Made by a program: the position numbers and the translations under genes
Assembly (NCBI RefSeq): GCF_000725885.1
Contig: NZ_JODR01000007.1
Coordinates: forward strand, 191,701-255,700
Source of the DNA: Streptomyces albus subsp. albus
Lineage (GTDB): Bacteria; Actinomycetota; Actinomycetes; Streptomycetales; Streptomycetaceae
Reading direction: 5' to 3'
DNA: 64,000 nt
The notes under the pieces: model-generated
The model's database searches: none
What the model was told of the DNA's origin: nothing
Seen by the model: the letters and a program-made list of their open reading frames with translations, nothing else
Shown: one piece after another, positions 16,821 to 25,372 of the stretch
How positions within the stretch are numbered: position 1 is the first letter of the stretch
Layout of the letters: every line of letters begins with the position of its first letter

Positions 16821-18629
16821 TTGCGCGAGTACAGCCTTCCGGCCCTCTACGAAGTCCCCCAAGAGGGGAACCTGACGGACCTCGTCCGCCGGAACGCGGC
16901 TCAGCACCCCGACCTCGCCGTCATCGGACGCAAGCGGAACGGACGCTGGGAGGACCTGACCGCCGCCGCCTTCCTCACCGAGGTGCGGGAGGCCGCCAAG
17001 GGACTGATCGCCGCCGGTGTCGAGCCCGGCGACCGGGTGGCCCTGATGTCGCGCACCCGCTACGAGTGGACGCTGCTGGACTTCGCCATCTGGAGCGCGG
17101 GCGGCGTCACCGTCCCCGTCTACGAGACCAGCTCCCCCGAGCAGATCTGCTGGATCCTCGGGGACTCCGGCGCCGTCGCCTGCCTCGTGGAGACCGACGA
17201 CCACGCGGCGGCCGTGGACTCCGTACGCGACCGGCTGCCCGGTCTGCGCGAGGTGTGGCAGATCGAACCCGGCCCGGACGGCGAGGCGGCCGTCCCCCGG
17301 CTCGCGGCCCTCGGCACCGGCATCGACGACCGCACGGTGGACGAGCGCAGCTCCGCGGCCGACGCCGACTCGCCCGCCACCATCGTCTACACCTCCGGCA
17401 CCACCGGCCGCCCCAAGGGCTGTGTCCTCACCCACCGAAGCTTCTTCGCCGAGTGCGGCAACGTCGTCGAGCGGCTGCGGCCGATGTTCCAGCCCGGCGA
17501 GGGATCGGTGCTGCTCTTCCTGCCGGTCGCCCACGTCTTCGGACGGCTCGTGCAGGTGGCGGCCGTGATGGCACCGATCAAACTCGGCCACGTCTCCGAC
17601 ATCAAGACCCTCACCGACGAACTCGGCTCCTTCCGGCCCACGATGGTCCTGGGCGTGCCCCGCGTCTTCGAGAAGGTCTTCAACGCCGCGCGCGCCCAGG
17701 CCGTCGCCGGCGGCAAGGGCCGCATCTTCGACAAGGCCGCCGAGGTCGCCGGCGCCTACAGCCGCGCCCTGGACGAACCGGCGGGCCCCTCCCTCACCCT
17801 GCGGCTCAAGCACAAGCTCTTCGACAAACTCGTCTACAGCAAGCTCCGTGCCGTACTGGGCGGCCGGGCCACCCACGCGATCTCCGGGGGCGCCCCGCTC
17901 GGCGAGCGGCTGGGCCACTTCTTCCGCGGCGTCGGCTTCACCGTGCTGGAGGGCTACGGGCTGACCGAGTCGTGCGCCGCGACCGCCTTCAACCCCTACG
18001 ACCGGCCCAAGATCGGCACGGTCGGCCAGCCGCTGCCCGGCTCCGTCATCCGCATCGCCGACGACGGCGAGGTGCTGCTGCACGGCGAGCACCTGTTCAC
18101 CGGTTACTGGAACAACCCGCAGGCCAGCGAGGAAGCACTGGCCGACGGCTGGTTCCACACCGGTGACCTGGGCAGCCTGGACGTGGACGGCTATCTGCGC
18201 ATCACCGGCCGCAAGAAGGAGATCCTGGTGACCGCGGGCGGCAAGAACGTCGCCCCCGCCGTCATCGAGGACCGCATCCGCGCCCACGCGCTCGTCGCCG
18301 AGTGCATGGTCGTCGGCGACGGCCGCCCCTTCGTCGGGGCCCTGCTGACCGTGGACGAGGAGTTCCTGCCCCGCTGGGCCGCCCAGCACGGCAAGCAGCA
18401 TCTGACCCGCGAACAGCTCCTGTCGGACGCCGATCTGCTGGCCGAGCTGCAAACAGCCGTCGACGAGGGCAACAAGGCCGTCTCCAAGGCGGAGTCGGTC
18501 CGCAAGTTCCGCGTGCTGCGCGAGCAGTTCACCGAGGAGTCCGGGCACGTCACCCCCTCGCTGAAGCTCAAACGGGGCGTGGTGGCCAAGGACTTCGCCG
18601 ACGAGATCGAGGCCATCTACGCCGCGTGA
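16821..18629 (+). CDS. Long-chain fatty-acid-CoA ligase (AMP-forming)
   Basis: Activates fatty acids to acyl-CoA through an acyl-adenylate. The 602-residue protein has the AMP-binding loop IVYTSGTTGRPKG near 190-205, GYGLTESCAAT near 378-388 and a C-terminal hinge DGYLRITGRKKE near 455-465. The long-chain FadD15-like arrangement and length fit this class. TTG 16821 is preferred: GAGGAG lies eight bases upstream and the sequence LREYSLPALYEVP is where homologues begin. Upstream in-frame ATG codons exist but would add unconserved residues. Confidence 0.93.
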   Translation: MREYSLPALYEVPQEGNLTDLVRRNAAQHPDLAVIGRKRNGRWEDLTAAAFLTEVREAAKGLIAAGVEPGDRVALMSRTRYEWTLLDFAIWSAGGVTVPVYETSSPEQICWILGDSGAVACLVETDDHAAAVDSVRDRLPGLREVWQIEPGPDGEAAVPRLAALGTGIDDRTVDERSSAADADSPATIVYTSGTTGRPKGCVLTHRSFFAECGNVVERLRPMFQPGEGSVLLFLPVAHVFGRLVQVAAVMAPIKLGHVSDIKTLTDELGSFRPTMVLGVPRVFEKVFNAARAQAVAGGKGRIFDKAAEVAGAYSRALDEPAGPSLTLRLKHKLFDKLVYSKLRAVLGGRATHAISGGAPLGERLGHFFRGVGFTVLEGYGLTESCAATAFNPYDRPKIGTVGQPLPGSVIRIADDGEVLLHGEHLFTGYWNNPQASEEALADGWFHTGDLGSLDVDGYLRITGRKKEILVTAGGKNVAPAVIEDRIRAHALVAECMVVGDGRPFVGALLTVDEEFLPRWAAQHGKQHLTREQLLSDADLLAELQTAVDEGNKAVSKAESVRKFRVLREQFTEESGHVTPSLKLKRGVVAKDFADEIEAIYAA

Positions 18630-18643
18630 GCGGCCCGGGGGCA

Positions 18644-18668
18644 CCCGGGGGGGACAGCCACCCCCGGG
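18644..18668. terminator. Stem-loop between convergent genes
   Basis: CCCGGGGG (18644-18651) pairs with CCCCCGGG (18661-18668) in the 50-base gap between the converging acyl-CoA synthetase and glycosyltransferase genes. No T-run. Confidence 0.5.
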
Positions 18669-18679
18669 GCCGGCTCGGC

Positions 18680-19822
18680 TCACAGCAGAGCGCGCAACCG
18701 CTCCGCCAGCAGGTCCCAGCGCCACCGCTCCTCGACCCACTCCCGGCCCCGGGCGCCCATCCGGGCCCGCAGGTCCGCGTCGCCCAGCAGCGCGGTCAGG
18801 CGCTCGGCGGTCCGGGCCGGTGACCCGCCGGGGACGACCCAGCCCGTCTCGCCGTCGAGCACGGCGTCCGGTGCGCCGCCCGAGTCCCCGGCGACGACCG
18901 GCAGGCCGGTGGCCGACGCCTCCAGATAGACGATGCCGAGCCCTTCCACGTCCAGGCCGCCGCGGCGGGTGCGGCAGGGCATGGCGAAGACGTCCCCGGC
19001 GCCGAAGTGGGCCGGCAGCTCCTCCCACGGGACGGGCCCGGTGAAGCGGACGGCGTCGGTCAGACCGTGGGAGGCGGCCAGTTTCTCCAGGTCGGCACGG
19101 TAGGGACCGCCGCCGACGATGAGCAGCACCGCGTCGGGTACTTCGGCCAGCACCCGGGGCATGGCCTCGATGAGGGTGTCCTGGCCCTTGCGCGGCACGA
19201 GCCGGGAGACGCACACGATCACCGGCCGGCCGCTCAGCCCGAGCCGCTCGCGGACGGCGGCGCCGCCGGAGCCGGGGTGGAAGGTCTTCTCGTCCACGCC
19301 GGGCGGCAGTTGCACCATGCGGGCGGCGGCCTCGGGGGTGAGGGCCGCGGCGATCCGGCGGCGTGTGTACTCGCCCAGATAGGTGAGGGTGTCGGTGCCC
19401 TCGCCGATCCGCCGCAGCAGGGCGCGGGCGGCGGGCAGTTGGGCCCAGCCGGCCTCGTGCCCGTGGGTGGTCGCCACGATCCGTTCGGCGCCGGCCCTCC
19501 GCAGCGCGGGGGCCATCAGACCGAGCGGCGCGGCGGCACCGAACCACACGGAGCGGCATCCGTGCTCCCGCAGCAGCGAGACGGCACGCTTGGTGACGCG
19601 CGGAGTGGGCAGCAGCATCGTGGCGCGGTCGCGGACGACCGGGAACGGCTGTTCCGCGTCGAACGCCGCGGTGGCCGTCACGCCCTCCCGGCTCCGCTTC
19701 CAGGTCGAGGCGTAGACGACGACCTGGGACGGGTCGAGGCGCAGCGCCATGCTGTGCAGGAACGCCTGGATGCCGCCGGGGCGGGGCGGGAAGTCGTTGG
19801 TGACGATGAGGGTCTTGTGCAT
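18680..19822 (-). CDS. pimB: GT4 glycosyltransferase, PimB-like (phosphatidylinositol mannosyltransferase)
   Basis: 380 residues of GT-B fold. VTNDFPPRPGGIQ at 7-19 is typical of the mycobacterial and corynebacterial PimB' group, as are TTHGHEAGW, the donor-site VSRLVPRKGQD and the EGLGIVYLEASATGLPVVAG block near 285-305 (E-X7-E motif). The family transfers mannose from GDP-mannose to phosphatidylinositol (mono)mannoside on the cytoplasmic face of the membrane. The neighbouring divergent gene encodes a polytopic glycosyltransferase, which supports a role in mannolipid assembly. Assigned by pattern, not by alignment. ATG 19822. Confidence 0.85.
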   Translation of the reverse strand: MHKTLIVTNDFPPRPGGIQAFLHSMALRLDPSQVVVYASTWKRSREGVTATAAFDAEQPFPVVRDRATMLLPTPRVTKRAVSLLREHGCRSVWFGAAAPLGLMAPALRRAGAERIVATTHGHEAGWAQLPAARALLRRIGEGTDTLTYLGEYTRRRIAAALTPEAAARMVQLPPGVDEKTFHPGSGGAAVRERLGLSGRPVIVCVSRLVPRKGQDTLIEAMPRVLAEVPDAVLLIVGGGPYRADLEKLAASHGLTDAVRFTGPVPWEELPAHFGAGDVFAMPCRTRRGGLDVEGLGIVYLEASATGLPVVAGDSGGAPDAVLDGETGWVVPGGSPARTAERLTALLGDADLRARMGARGREWVEERWRWDLLAERLRALL

Positions 19823-19884
19823 CGCCGCCGACAGTACCGCGCCCCCGCACGGGTGGCGTACGCCGAGGCGACGGAGAGGACAGG

Positions 19885-21306
19885 ATGCGCGGCGAGGCGG
19901 GAGCCGGGAGGGGAAGGCGGGGCGGTGTGGCCGCTCCGGTCGCCGTCTTCGCGGTCACACGGGCGGTGCTGCTGCTATACGTGTGGAAGGTGCTGACCGT
20001 GCCCGGCGGCATGGACGTGACCTCCGACGTCTCGGTGATCTACCGCGGCTGGTACGACCGGCTGAGCGCGGGAACGTTTCCGTCCGGCGATGTGACGTGG
20101 CAGTACCCGCCCGCCGCCGCACTCGTCGTCCTGGCGCCCGGCCTGCTGGCCGGACTGCTCGACTACGCCTCGGCGTTCTTCGTGCTGGCCTTGGCCGCCG
20201 ACGCGGCGGTGCTCGCGATGCTGCTGTACGCCACCGGGCGCCGCGCCGGCCGCGGCCGGCGCCGGGCGCCCCGGGCGGAGGGACGGCGCCCGGCGGGCGT
20301 GTGGGCGTGGGTGGCCGGGGTACCGCTGCTGGGGCCGACCGCGTACGCGCGCTACGACCTGATGGTGACCGCCTTGGCCGTGGCCGCGCTGCTGGCCGCC
20401 GCCCGCTCCCCGCGCTGGGCCGGCGTCCTGGCCGGGCTGGGCGCGATGGTCAAGGTGTGGCCCGCGCTGCTGCTGCTCGGGACCCCGCGCGGCCGGGCGA
20501 CCCGCACCATGTGGACCTGGGCGCTGGTGACCGTACTCGTGCTGGCGGCCGGGTTCGCCGCGACCATGCCGGGCTCGCTGGACTTCCTGACCGGGCAGCG
20601 GGACCGGGGCACGGAGGTCGAGTCGGTCGGCGCCCTCGCGCTGCACGCCGCCCGCCACTTCGCCGGCTGGGACGGTGAGGTGCTGCTGCGGTACGGCTCG
20701 ATGGAGTTCGTCGGGCCCGGGGTGCGGCGGGTCACCGAGGCGGCCGTCGTACTGACCGGGGCGGCCTTCGGCTGGCTGCTGCTGTGGCGGCTGCGGGCCC
20801 GCCATTGGACGGCGGGCACGGTGGCGGACGCGGCGCTGGCTGCCGTCCTGGTGTTCGTCGTCACCAGCCGGGTGCTCAGCCCGCAGTACCTGCTGTGGCT
20901 CGTGGGGCTGGCGGCGGTCTGTCTGACGCTGCGCGCCGGCCGGCAGGCGCTGCCCGCCTGGCTGGTGCTGGTGGCGACGGGCCTCACCCAGGTGGAGTTC
21001 CCGACCCGGTTCGCGGACGTGGTCGCCAGCGAGGGGATCGGCACGCTGGCGCTGGTGGTGCGCAATCTGCTGCTGGTCGTGGCGGCCGTGCTGGCCTGCG
21101 CACGGCTGTGGCGCTCGACCGTGCCGCACCCGGCGGGGACCGTGGCCGCTTCCGGGCAACGGCCCCCGGACGACGACGAGGACGGCGGTGACGACGAAGG
21201 CGGCGGCCACGGCAAGCCACCCGTCGGCGTCCGTGAGCAGCCCGTCGGCGAGGACGGCGGCGTACCGGGCATGCGGGGGCGCCCAGGCGAACGTCAGCTC
21301 TCCTGA
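19885..21306 (+). CDS. Polytopic glycosyltransferase (GT87 / DUF2029-like)
   Basis: 473 residues with about ten hydrophobic segments; short loops carry YRGWYDRLSAGTFPSGD and VTSRVLSPQYLLWL, typical of polyprenyl-phosphate-mannose-dependent membrane mannosyltransferases (GT-C fold). Acidic residues after the first segment (DVTSDVS) are candidates for the catalytic site. The C-terminal 50 residues are charged and low in complexity. ATG 19885 follows GGAGAGGA. Divergent from the PimB-like gene by 62 bases, consistent with a shared role in lipoglycan synthesis; the exact acceptor is unknown. Confidence 0.8.
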   Translation: MRGEAGAGRGRRGGVAAPVAVFAVTRAVLLLYVWKVLTVPGGMDVTSDVSVIYRGWYDRLSAGTFPSGDVTWQYPPAAALVVLAPGLLAGLLDYASAFFVLALAADAAVLAMLLYATGRRAGRGRRRAPRAEGRRPAGVWAWVAGVPLLGPTAYARYDLMVTALAVAALLAAARSPRWAGVLAGLGAMVKVWPALLLLGTPRGRATRTMWTWALVTVLVLAAGFAATMPGSLDFLTGQRDRGTEVESVGALALHAARHFAGWDGEVLLRYGSMEFVGPGVRRVTEAAVVLTGAAFGWLLLWRLRARHWTAGTVADAALAAVLVFVVTSRVLSPQYLLWLVGLAAVCLTLRAGRQALPAWLVLVATGLTQVEFPTRFADVVASEGIGTLALVVRNLLLVVAAVLACARLWRSTVPHPAGTVAASGQRPPDDDEDGGDDEGGGHGKPPVGVREQPVGEDGGVPGMRGRPGERQLS

Positions 21307-21319
21307 GAGGTCGCCCGCC

Positions 21320-22600
21320 CTACCCCAGCAGCTCCGTCACGTACGAGCGCCAGCGGGCGGTGAACTCCGCCTGGCCGATGCCCAGGACGGACCGCAGCGC
21401 CGCGTCCACGTCCGGGCTCCGGCCGCCGCCCGCCCGGCCCGCCTGCTCGTACAGCTCCACCAGCGTGTCCTGGCCCCACTGCTGCGCCACCATCCGGCAC
21501 GCCAGCCAGCCGCCCTCGTAGGCGCGGGCCAGCCGGGCCGGATCGTTGCCGAAGGCGAAGTCCTCGTCGGTGGGCAGCCTGTGCAACGGCCCGTCCCCGT
21601 CCCCGTCGTCCCCGCCCGGCCGCCGGCCGGCGACGGCACGGGCCAGTTCGGGCGCGGCCTCGCGCGGTGCCGTCTTCGAGGCGCGGTAGCCCGCCCAGTC
21701 GGCGATGCCCTCCGACAGCCACATCGGCGTCGCCCGGGTCGTCTGGTGCCGGGTGGCCACATGGGTCGTCTCGTGGGTGAGGACGACCTGTTGCCCCTCG
21801 TCGCTGAGCATCCCGTACGCCTGCGGGTTGATCACGATGCGGTCGGCCGGCGCGCTGCCCCCGGCCGCCGCTCCCCCGCCGGCCTCGCCCGTGGTGACCG
21901 CCGCGATGCCCTCGTAGGAGGAGGCGGGCGAGCCGAGCAGGCGGGCCATGTCCGCCACGGAGGAGGGGGCTTCCAGCACCGTCCTGCGGGACCATCCGCC
22001 GGGCCACACGCGGGCGACGGCGGGCACGGCCCGGTCGGCGGCACGGGCCAGCCGGCGCAGCCCGGAGCGGTCCCGGCCCACGCCCAGCACCAGGCTGTGC
22101 GCGCCCCGGACGACGGTCATGGTGCCCTGCTCCCACAGCTGGGTGTCGCTGTCGGCCGCCTCGGCGGCGATCCGCCAGCCGCCGTCACGGCGGACGAAGC
22201 GCAGCCGCTCGGTGTCGGTGGTGGTGACCCGGTCGTAGCCGGCGATGCGGTAGCGCAGCCGGGCGGTGACCGTCGCGCTCTCTTCGTGCCGGGCCACGTC
22301 GGTGACCTGGTAGGCCCAGGTGGCCAGCGGAAGGCTGCGCAGATTGCGGTAGACCCGCTCCTGCCCGGAGCGGTAGGCGGCGGCGCGCGGATCGACGGCC
22401 GCCAGATAGCCGGACCGGTCGCCGGCACGCAGGGCGGCGGCCTGCTCGTCGAGGACCCGCTGGAAGGGGCCGTGGCCGGCCCCGCCGTCACCGGTGCCGC
22501 AGCCCGTCAGCCCGCCCGCGACGGCGGCGAACGCCAGGGCGAGTGCGAGCGTTCCGCCGCGTGCCCGCCCGTGCCGGGTGCTCCGCCGCCTCTTCGTCAC
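21320..22600 (-). CDS. Lipoprotein with gluzincin metallopeptidase motif
   Basis: 426 residues. The N-terminus has Arg-rich charge, a hydrophobic stretch and a lipobox (GGLTGC, Cys near 34), so it is predicted to be exported and lipid-anchored. In the C-terminal half HETTH followed about 20 residues later by LSEGIADW matches the HEXXH...E zinc site of gluzincin peptidases (M1/MA-like). The N-terminal half resembles a nuclear-transport-factor-like domain, an inference from its length and pattern. Substrate unknown. GTG 22600 start. The 3' end is 13 bases from the converging GT87 gene. Confidence 0.8.
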   Translation of the reverse strand: MTKRRRSTRHGRARGGTLALALAFAAVAGGLTGCGTGDGGAGHGPFQRVLDEQAAALRAGDRSGYLAAVDPRAAAYRSGQERVYRNLRSLPLATWAYQVTDVARHEESATVTARLRYRIAGYDRVTTTDTERLRFVRRDGGWRIAAEAADSDTQLWEQGTMTVVRGAHSLVLGVGRDRSGLRRLARAADRAVPAVARVWPGGWSRRTVLEAPSSVADMARLLGSPASSYEGIAAVTTGEAGGGAAAGGSAPADRIVINPQAYGMLSDEGQQVVLTHETTHVATRHQTTRATPMWLSEGIADWAGYRASKTAPREAAPELARAVAGRRPGGDDGDGDGPLHRLPTDEDFAFGNDPARLARAYEGGWLACRMVAQQWGQDTLVELYEQAGRAGGGRSPDVDAALRSVLGIGQAEFTARWRSYVTELLG

Positions 22601-22634
22601 CCCACCGAGGGTACGGGCGGCGCGGCGGTGCCGG

Positions 22635-23702
22635 TCAGGGGCGGGTGACGGCGGAGATCGGCATCATGCCGACCGGGTCGTAGCGCACCTTGGCCCCCGG
22701 GTAGGGCGCGTGCACGACCTGGCCGCCGCCCACGTACATCCCCACGTGGCTGGCGTCGTCCCGGTAGACGACCAGATCGCCGGGGCGGGCCTGGCCGAGC
22801 GGCACCTGCCGGCCCGCCGACCGCTGGGCCTGCGAGGTGCGGGGGATGGCGGTGCCCGCCTGCCTGTACGCCCACTGGGTCAGCCCGGAGCAGTCGAACG
22901 AGTAGGGCCCGGCCGCCCCCCACGCGTACGGGCGGCCGACGGCGGACTTGACGGCGGCGACGGCGGACGCCGCCCGTGCCGAGGACGCCTTGCCGCCACC
23001 GCCGGCCGGCGAGCCGTCCTCGGGCGCCTCGCCCCGGTGGCCGTGGCGGGCGGCGCGCTCGCGGGCGGCCCGCTCGTCGGCGGACAGCTTGTTGACGAGA
23101 CGCTGGGCGGCGGCGAGTTTCCGCTGGACGCTCTTCTTCTCGCGTTTGAGGGCCTTTTGCAGGCTGTCGAGCCGGGCGAGTTTCCCGGCGGCCTCGTCGC
23201 GCCGCTGTTCGAGATCGTGCTGGGCGGCCCGGAGTTGCCGCAGCTTGAGCATCTGCCGGGTGCCGATGCGGTCGACGGTGGCGGCCTTGTCGAGGAAGCC
23301 GTCGGGATCCTCGGTGAGCAGCAGCCGCAGTGTGGGGTCGATGCCGCCGGAACGGTACTGGGCGCCGGCGAGTCCGCCGAGGGAGTTGCGCAGCTCGTTG
23401 ACCTCGGACTGGCCGCGCGCGACGGCGTCCTGCGCGTTCGTGACCTGCTTGCGGAGCTTCCCGGCCCGCTCCGCCACCCCGTTGTACTTCTCCGTCGCCA
23501 CCTCCGCCTGCTCGTAGAGCCGGTCGATGCGCGCGTTCAGGCTCTTGGCGGCCGGCTTCCCGGCGCCCGGCTCGGCACCGGCGGGGGCCGCGGGGGAGAG
23601 TGCGGCTGCCGCACCGGCCGCGGCGGCCGAGAGCACGGTGACCCGCGCGGGCCAACTCTGCCCGGGCAGCGGGGTACGTCGGGGGGAGCGGTGCGATGCC
23701 AC
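22635..23702 (-). CDS. Secreted NlpC/P60 cell-wall endopeptidase (first of a pair)
   Basis: 355 residues. A signal peptide (Arg-rich, then VTVLSAAAAGAAAAL and an AGA cleavage region) leads to a 170-residue coiled coil (RIDRLYEQAEVATEKYN onwards) and a C-terminal NlpC/P60 domain with catalytic Cys in FDCSGLTQWAY, His in ASHVGMYVG and a third polar residue in VHAPYPG. It should cleave D-Glu-diaminopimelate links in peptidoglycan. GTG 23702 fits the signal peptide. About 285 bases upstream is a second, closely similar gene, probably a duplication. Confidence 0.92.
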   Translation of the reverse strand: MASHRSPRRTPLPGQSWPARVTVLSAAAAGAAAALSPAAPAGAEPGAGKPAAKSLNARIDRLYEQAEVATEKYNGVAERAGKLRKQVTNAQDAVARGQSEVNELRNSLGGLAGAQYRSGGIDPTLRLLLTEDPDGFLDKAATVDRIGTRQMLKLRQLRAAQHDLEQRRDEAAGKLARLDSLQKALKREKKSVQRKLAAAQRLVNKLSADERAARERAARHGHRGEAPEDGSPAGGGGKASSARAASAVAAVKSAVGRPYAWGAAGPYSFDCSGLTQWAYRQAGTAIPRTSQAQRSAGRQVPLGQARPGDLVVYRDDASHVGMYVGGGQVVHAPYPGAKVRYDPVGMMPISAVTRP

Positions 23703-23743
23703 TGGAGGACGCGTTCCTTCCGCTAGGCGACTTGCGCCCGCAG

Positions 23744-23771
23744 AATGTAACGGCGCCCTTACAGGCGGCAA
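23744..23771 (-). promoter_or_regulatory. Predicted promoter of the first NlpC/P60 gene
   Basis: On the minus strand TTGCCG (23766-23771) and TACATT (23744-23749) are separated by 16 bases, with the GTG start about 40 bases downstream. Confidence 0.4.
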
Positions 23772-23923
23772 AGGACCGATCACCCTTCGTGAGCCGTCCC
23801 CAGAGGTGGGGAGTCCGCCGATGACGCAGGTCACCGGCGGGTGGCCAGGTCATCCGGGCACCCCGCGCTTTCACCCGCACGAGCGACGTTTAGCGGTCAT
23901 CACACTGGCTGGTGATCAGGTGG

Positions 23924-23958
23924 AAAAGCCCTGGCGCCGGTACTCCGGGCCAGGGCTT
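23924..23958 (-). terminator. Intrinsic terminator of the second NlpC/P60 gene
   Basis: Minus-strand AAGCCCTGGC and GCCAGGGCTT form a 10-bp stem (23949-23958 with 23926-23935) followed by TTTT, 30 bases after the stop codon at 23988. Confidence 0.8.
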
Positions 23959-23987
23959 CGGTGAAATTCGGCACAAAGGGCCGGGTC

Positions 23988-25016
23988 TCAGACCCGCACG
24001 CCGAACTGGAACGGCATGTTGCCCATCGCCTCGAACCGCACGTTCGCACCCGGCTTGGGCGCGTGCAGCACCTGGCCGTTGCCGGCGTACAGGCCGATGT
24101 GGTGCAGGTCCCCGTAGAAGAGCACCAGGTCGCCGGGCTTGAGCTGGCTCTGGCTGGAGATCCGGGTGCCGGCGTTCGCCTGCGCCTGCGAGGTGCGCGG
24201 CAGCGAGACACCCGCCTGCTGGTAGGCCCAGGAGGTCAGCCCGGAGCAGTCGAAGGAGCTCGGGCCGGTGGCACCCCACACGTAGGGGCTGCCGATCTTG
24301 GTCTTGGCGGCGGCCAGTGCGGCGGCGGCGCGGCCGGAGCCCGCCTTCACGTCGCTCATGTCCGCCTGCTGGCTGGACTTGTTCTCGGCCTTCTTCTGCT
24401 GCGCGGCGAGCTTCGCCTTCTCCTTGGCCGTCATGGAGTTGAGGAGCCCCTGGGCCTGCGAGAGCTTGGCCTGGATCTCCTTCTTCTTGCGGCCGAGCTC
24501 GGTGCGGGTCTCCGAGAGGTCCTTGAGCTTGCCGGACGCCTCCTTGCGCTGCTGGGCGAGGAGACGCTGCTTGGCCTGGATCTTCTTGAGCGCGCTGGCC
24601 TGCTTGGTGCTCAACTGGTCCATGGCCGAAGCCTTGTCCAGGTAGTCGTCCGGGTCGGACGAGAGGAACAGCTGCACCGACGGGTCGATGCCGCCGTTGC
24701 GGTACTGCGCTGTGGCCACCGAGCCCAGCTCGTCGCGCATGCGGTTGAGGTCCTCCTGCCCGCGCGCGACGCTGTCCTGGAGGTTCTCGACCTCCTTGGA
24801 GAGCTTGGCCTGCTTCTCCTTGGCGCCGTTGTACTTCTCGGTGGCGGCCTCGGCGTCCTCGTAGAGTTTGTCGACCTTTTCCTTGACGCTCTTCTTGGAG
24901 GTCTGCGGGTCGGCGTGCGCGGCCTGGGCGGTAAGAGCGACGGCCGCAGCCGCGGTCATGGTGAAGACGCTGACACGAGCGCGGCTGGGCTGCTTGGGAC
25001 GACGGTGGGACGCCAC
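23988..25016 (-). CDS. Secreted NlpC/P60 cell-wall endopeptidase (second of a pair)
   Basis: 342 residues with the same plan as its neighbour: signal peptide (ending near AQAAHADPQ), long coiled coil rich in Lys/Glu/Ala, then the NlpC/P60 domain with Cys in FDCSGLTSWAY and His in LHHIGLYAGNG. The coiled coil probably tethers or positions the hydrolase at the wall. GTG 25016 has GAAGGAG ten bases upstream. It has its own strong promoter (25166-25194) and a long structured leader, while the first gene has a short leader, so the two may be controlled differently. Confidence 0.92.
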   Translation of the reverse strand: MASHRRPKQPSRARVSVFTMTAAAAVALTAQAAHADPQTSKKSVKEKVDKLYEDAEAATEKYNGAKEKQAKLSKEVENLQDSVARGQEDLNRMRDELGSVATAQYRNGGIDPSVQLFLSSDPDDYLDKASAMDQLSTKQASALKKIQAKQRLLAQQRKEASGKLKDLSETRTELGRKKKEIQAKLSQAQGLLNSMTAKEKAKLAAQQKKAENKSSQQADMSDVKAGSGRAAAALAAAKTKIGSPYVWGATGPSSFDCSGLTSWAYQQAGVSLPRTSQAQANAGTRISSQSQLKPGDLVLFYGDLHHIGLYAGNGQVLHAPKPGANVRFEAMGNMPFQFGVRV

Positions 25017-25165
25017 TGGGGCGAGCTCCTTCTTCCTCCGAGCCGCCTGCCGGTCGGTCAGTTCCGGCTCCGCCGCTGCGATATGGGCGATCTCAGCCGA
25101 CGGACTAGGCGGGCCTCCGCCGTCACCCCGGATAGGTGATCACCCGAGCGGAGGTTCGTGGCCAG
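25017..25165 (-). promoter_or_regulatory. Long structured 5' leader of NlpC/P60 gene, possible regulatory RNA
   Basis: From the predicted transcription start (about 25159) the leader is some 140 bases. The 3' part can fold into a long imperfect hairpin: CCGCCTAG near 25108 pairs with the AGGCGG near 25045 and CCGTCGG pairs inside it, ending just before the ribosome-binding site. It also has GGGGTGA and a CGTCGGCTGA-type segment reminiscent of the ydaO (cyclic di-AMP) riboswitch that controls some streptomycete wall hydrolases, but the signature GGGGGA block is missing. No conclusion on class. The rest of the gap up to 25372 shows no feature. Confidence 0.35.
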
Positions 25166-25194
25166 AGATTAGCCACGCGTAGTGATCGGATCAA
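25166..25194 (-). promoter_or_regulatory. Strong predicted vegetative promoter
   Basis: Minus strand: TTGATC (25189-25194), 17-base spacer, TAATCT (25166-25171). This is close to the HrdB consensus. A perfect 6-bp inverted repeat (CGTGGC...GCCACG, 25157-25177) spans the -10 and could be an operator. Confidence 0.7.
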
Positions 25195-25372
25195 ATCCCT
25201 CCAGAAAAAAGGCGACCCAGGAGCACATTCTTTACCCGGCACCCACGCTGTGCGAGCGGTAACTCACTCTTCGCCACGGAAATCCCGGGCCCCGCCCCCG
25301 ATGTCCCCTCCGCGCCCCGGACTCTGACGTTCCGTCGCCCACCGTCCCGGAACCCCCGGGGACGCAGCGCCC

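Noticed and set aside
16728..20012. Very long open frame on the minus strand (about 1094 codons)
   Set aside because: It runs antisense through the acyl-CoA synthetase and across the PimB-like gene in a different frame; GC-rich codon bias makes such shadows common. The two overlapped genes have clear motifs.
23703..23923. Possible ydaO riboswitch upstream of the first NlpC/P60 gene
   Set aside because: A promoter only about 40 bases before the start leaves no room for a 150-base aptamer, and no conserved block is present.
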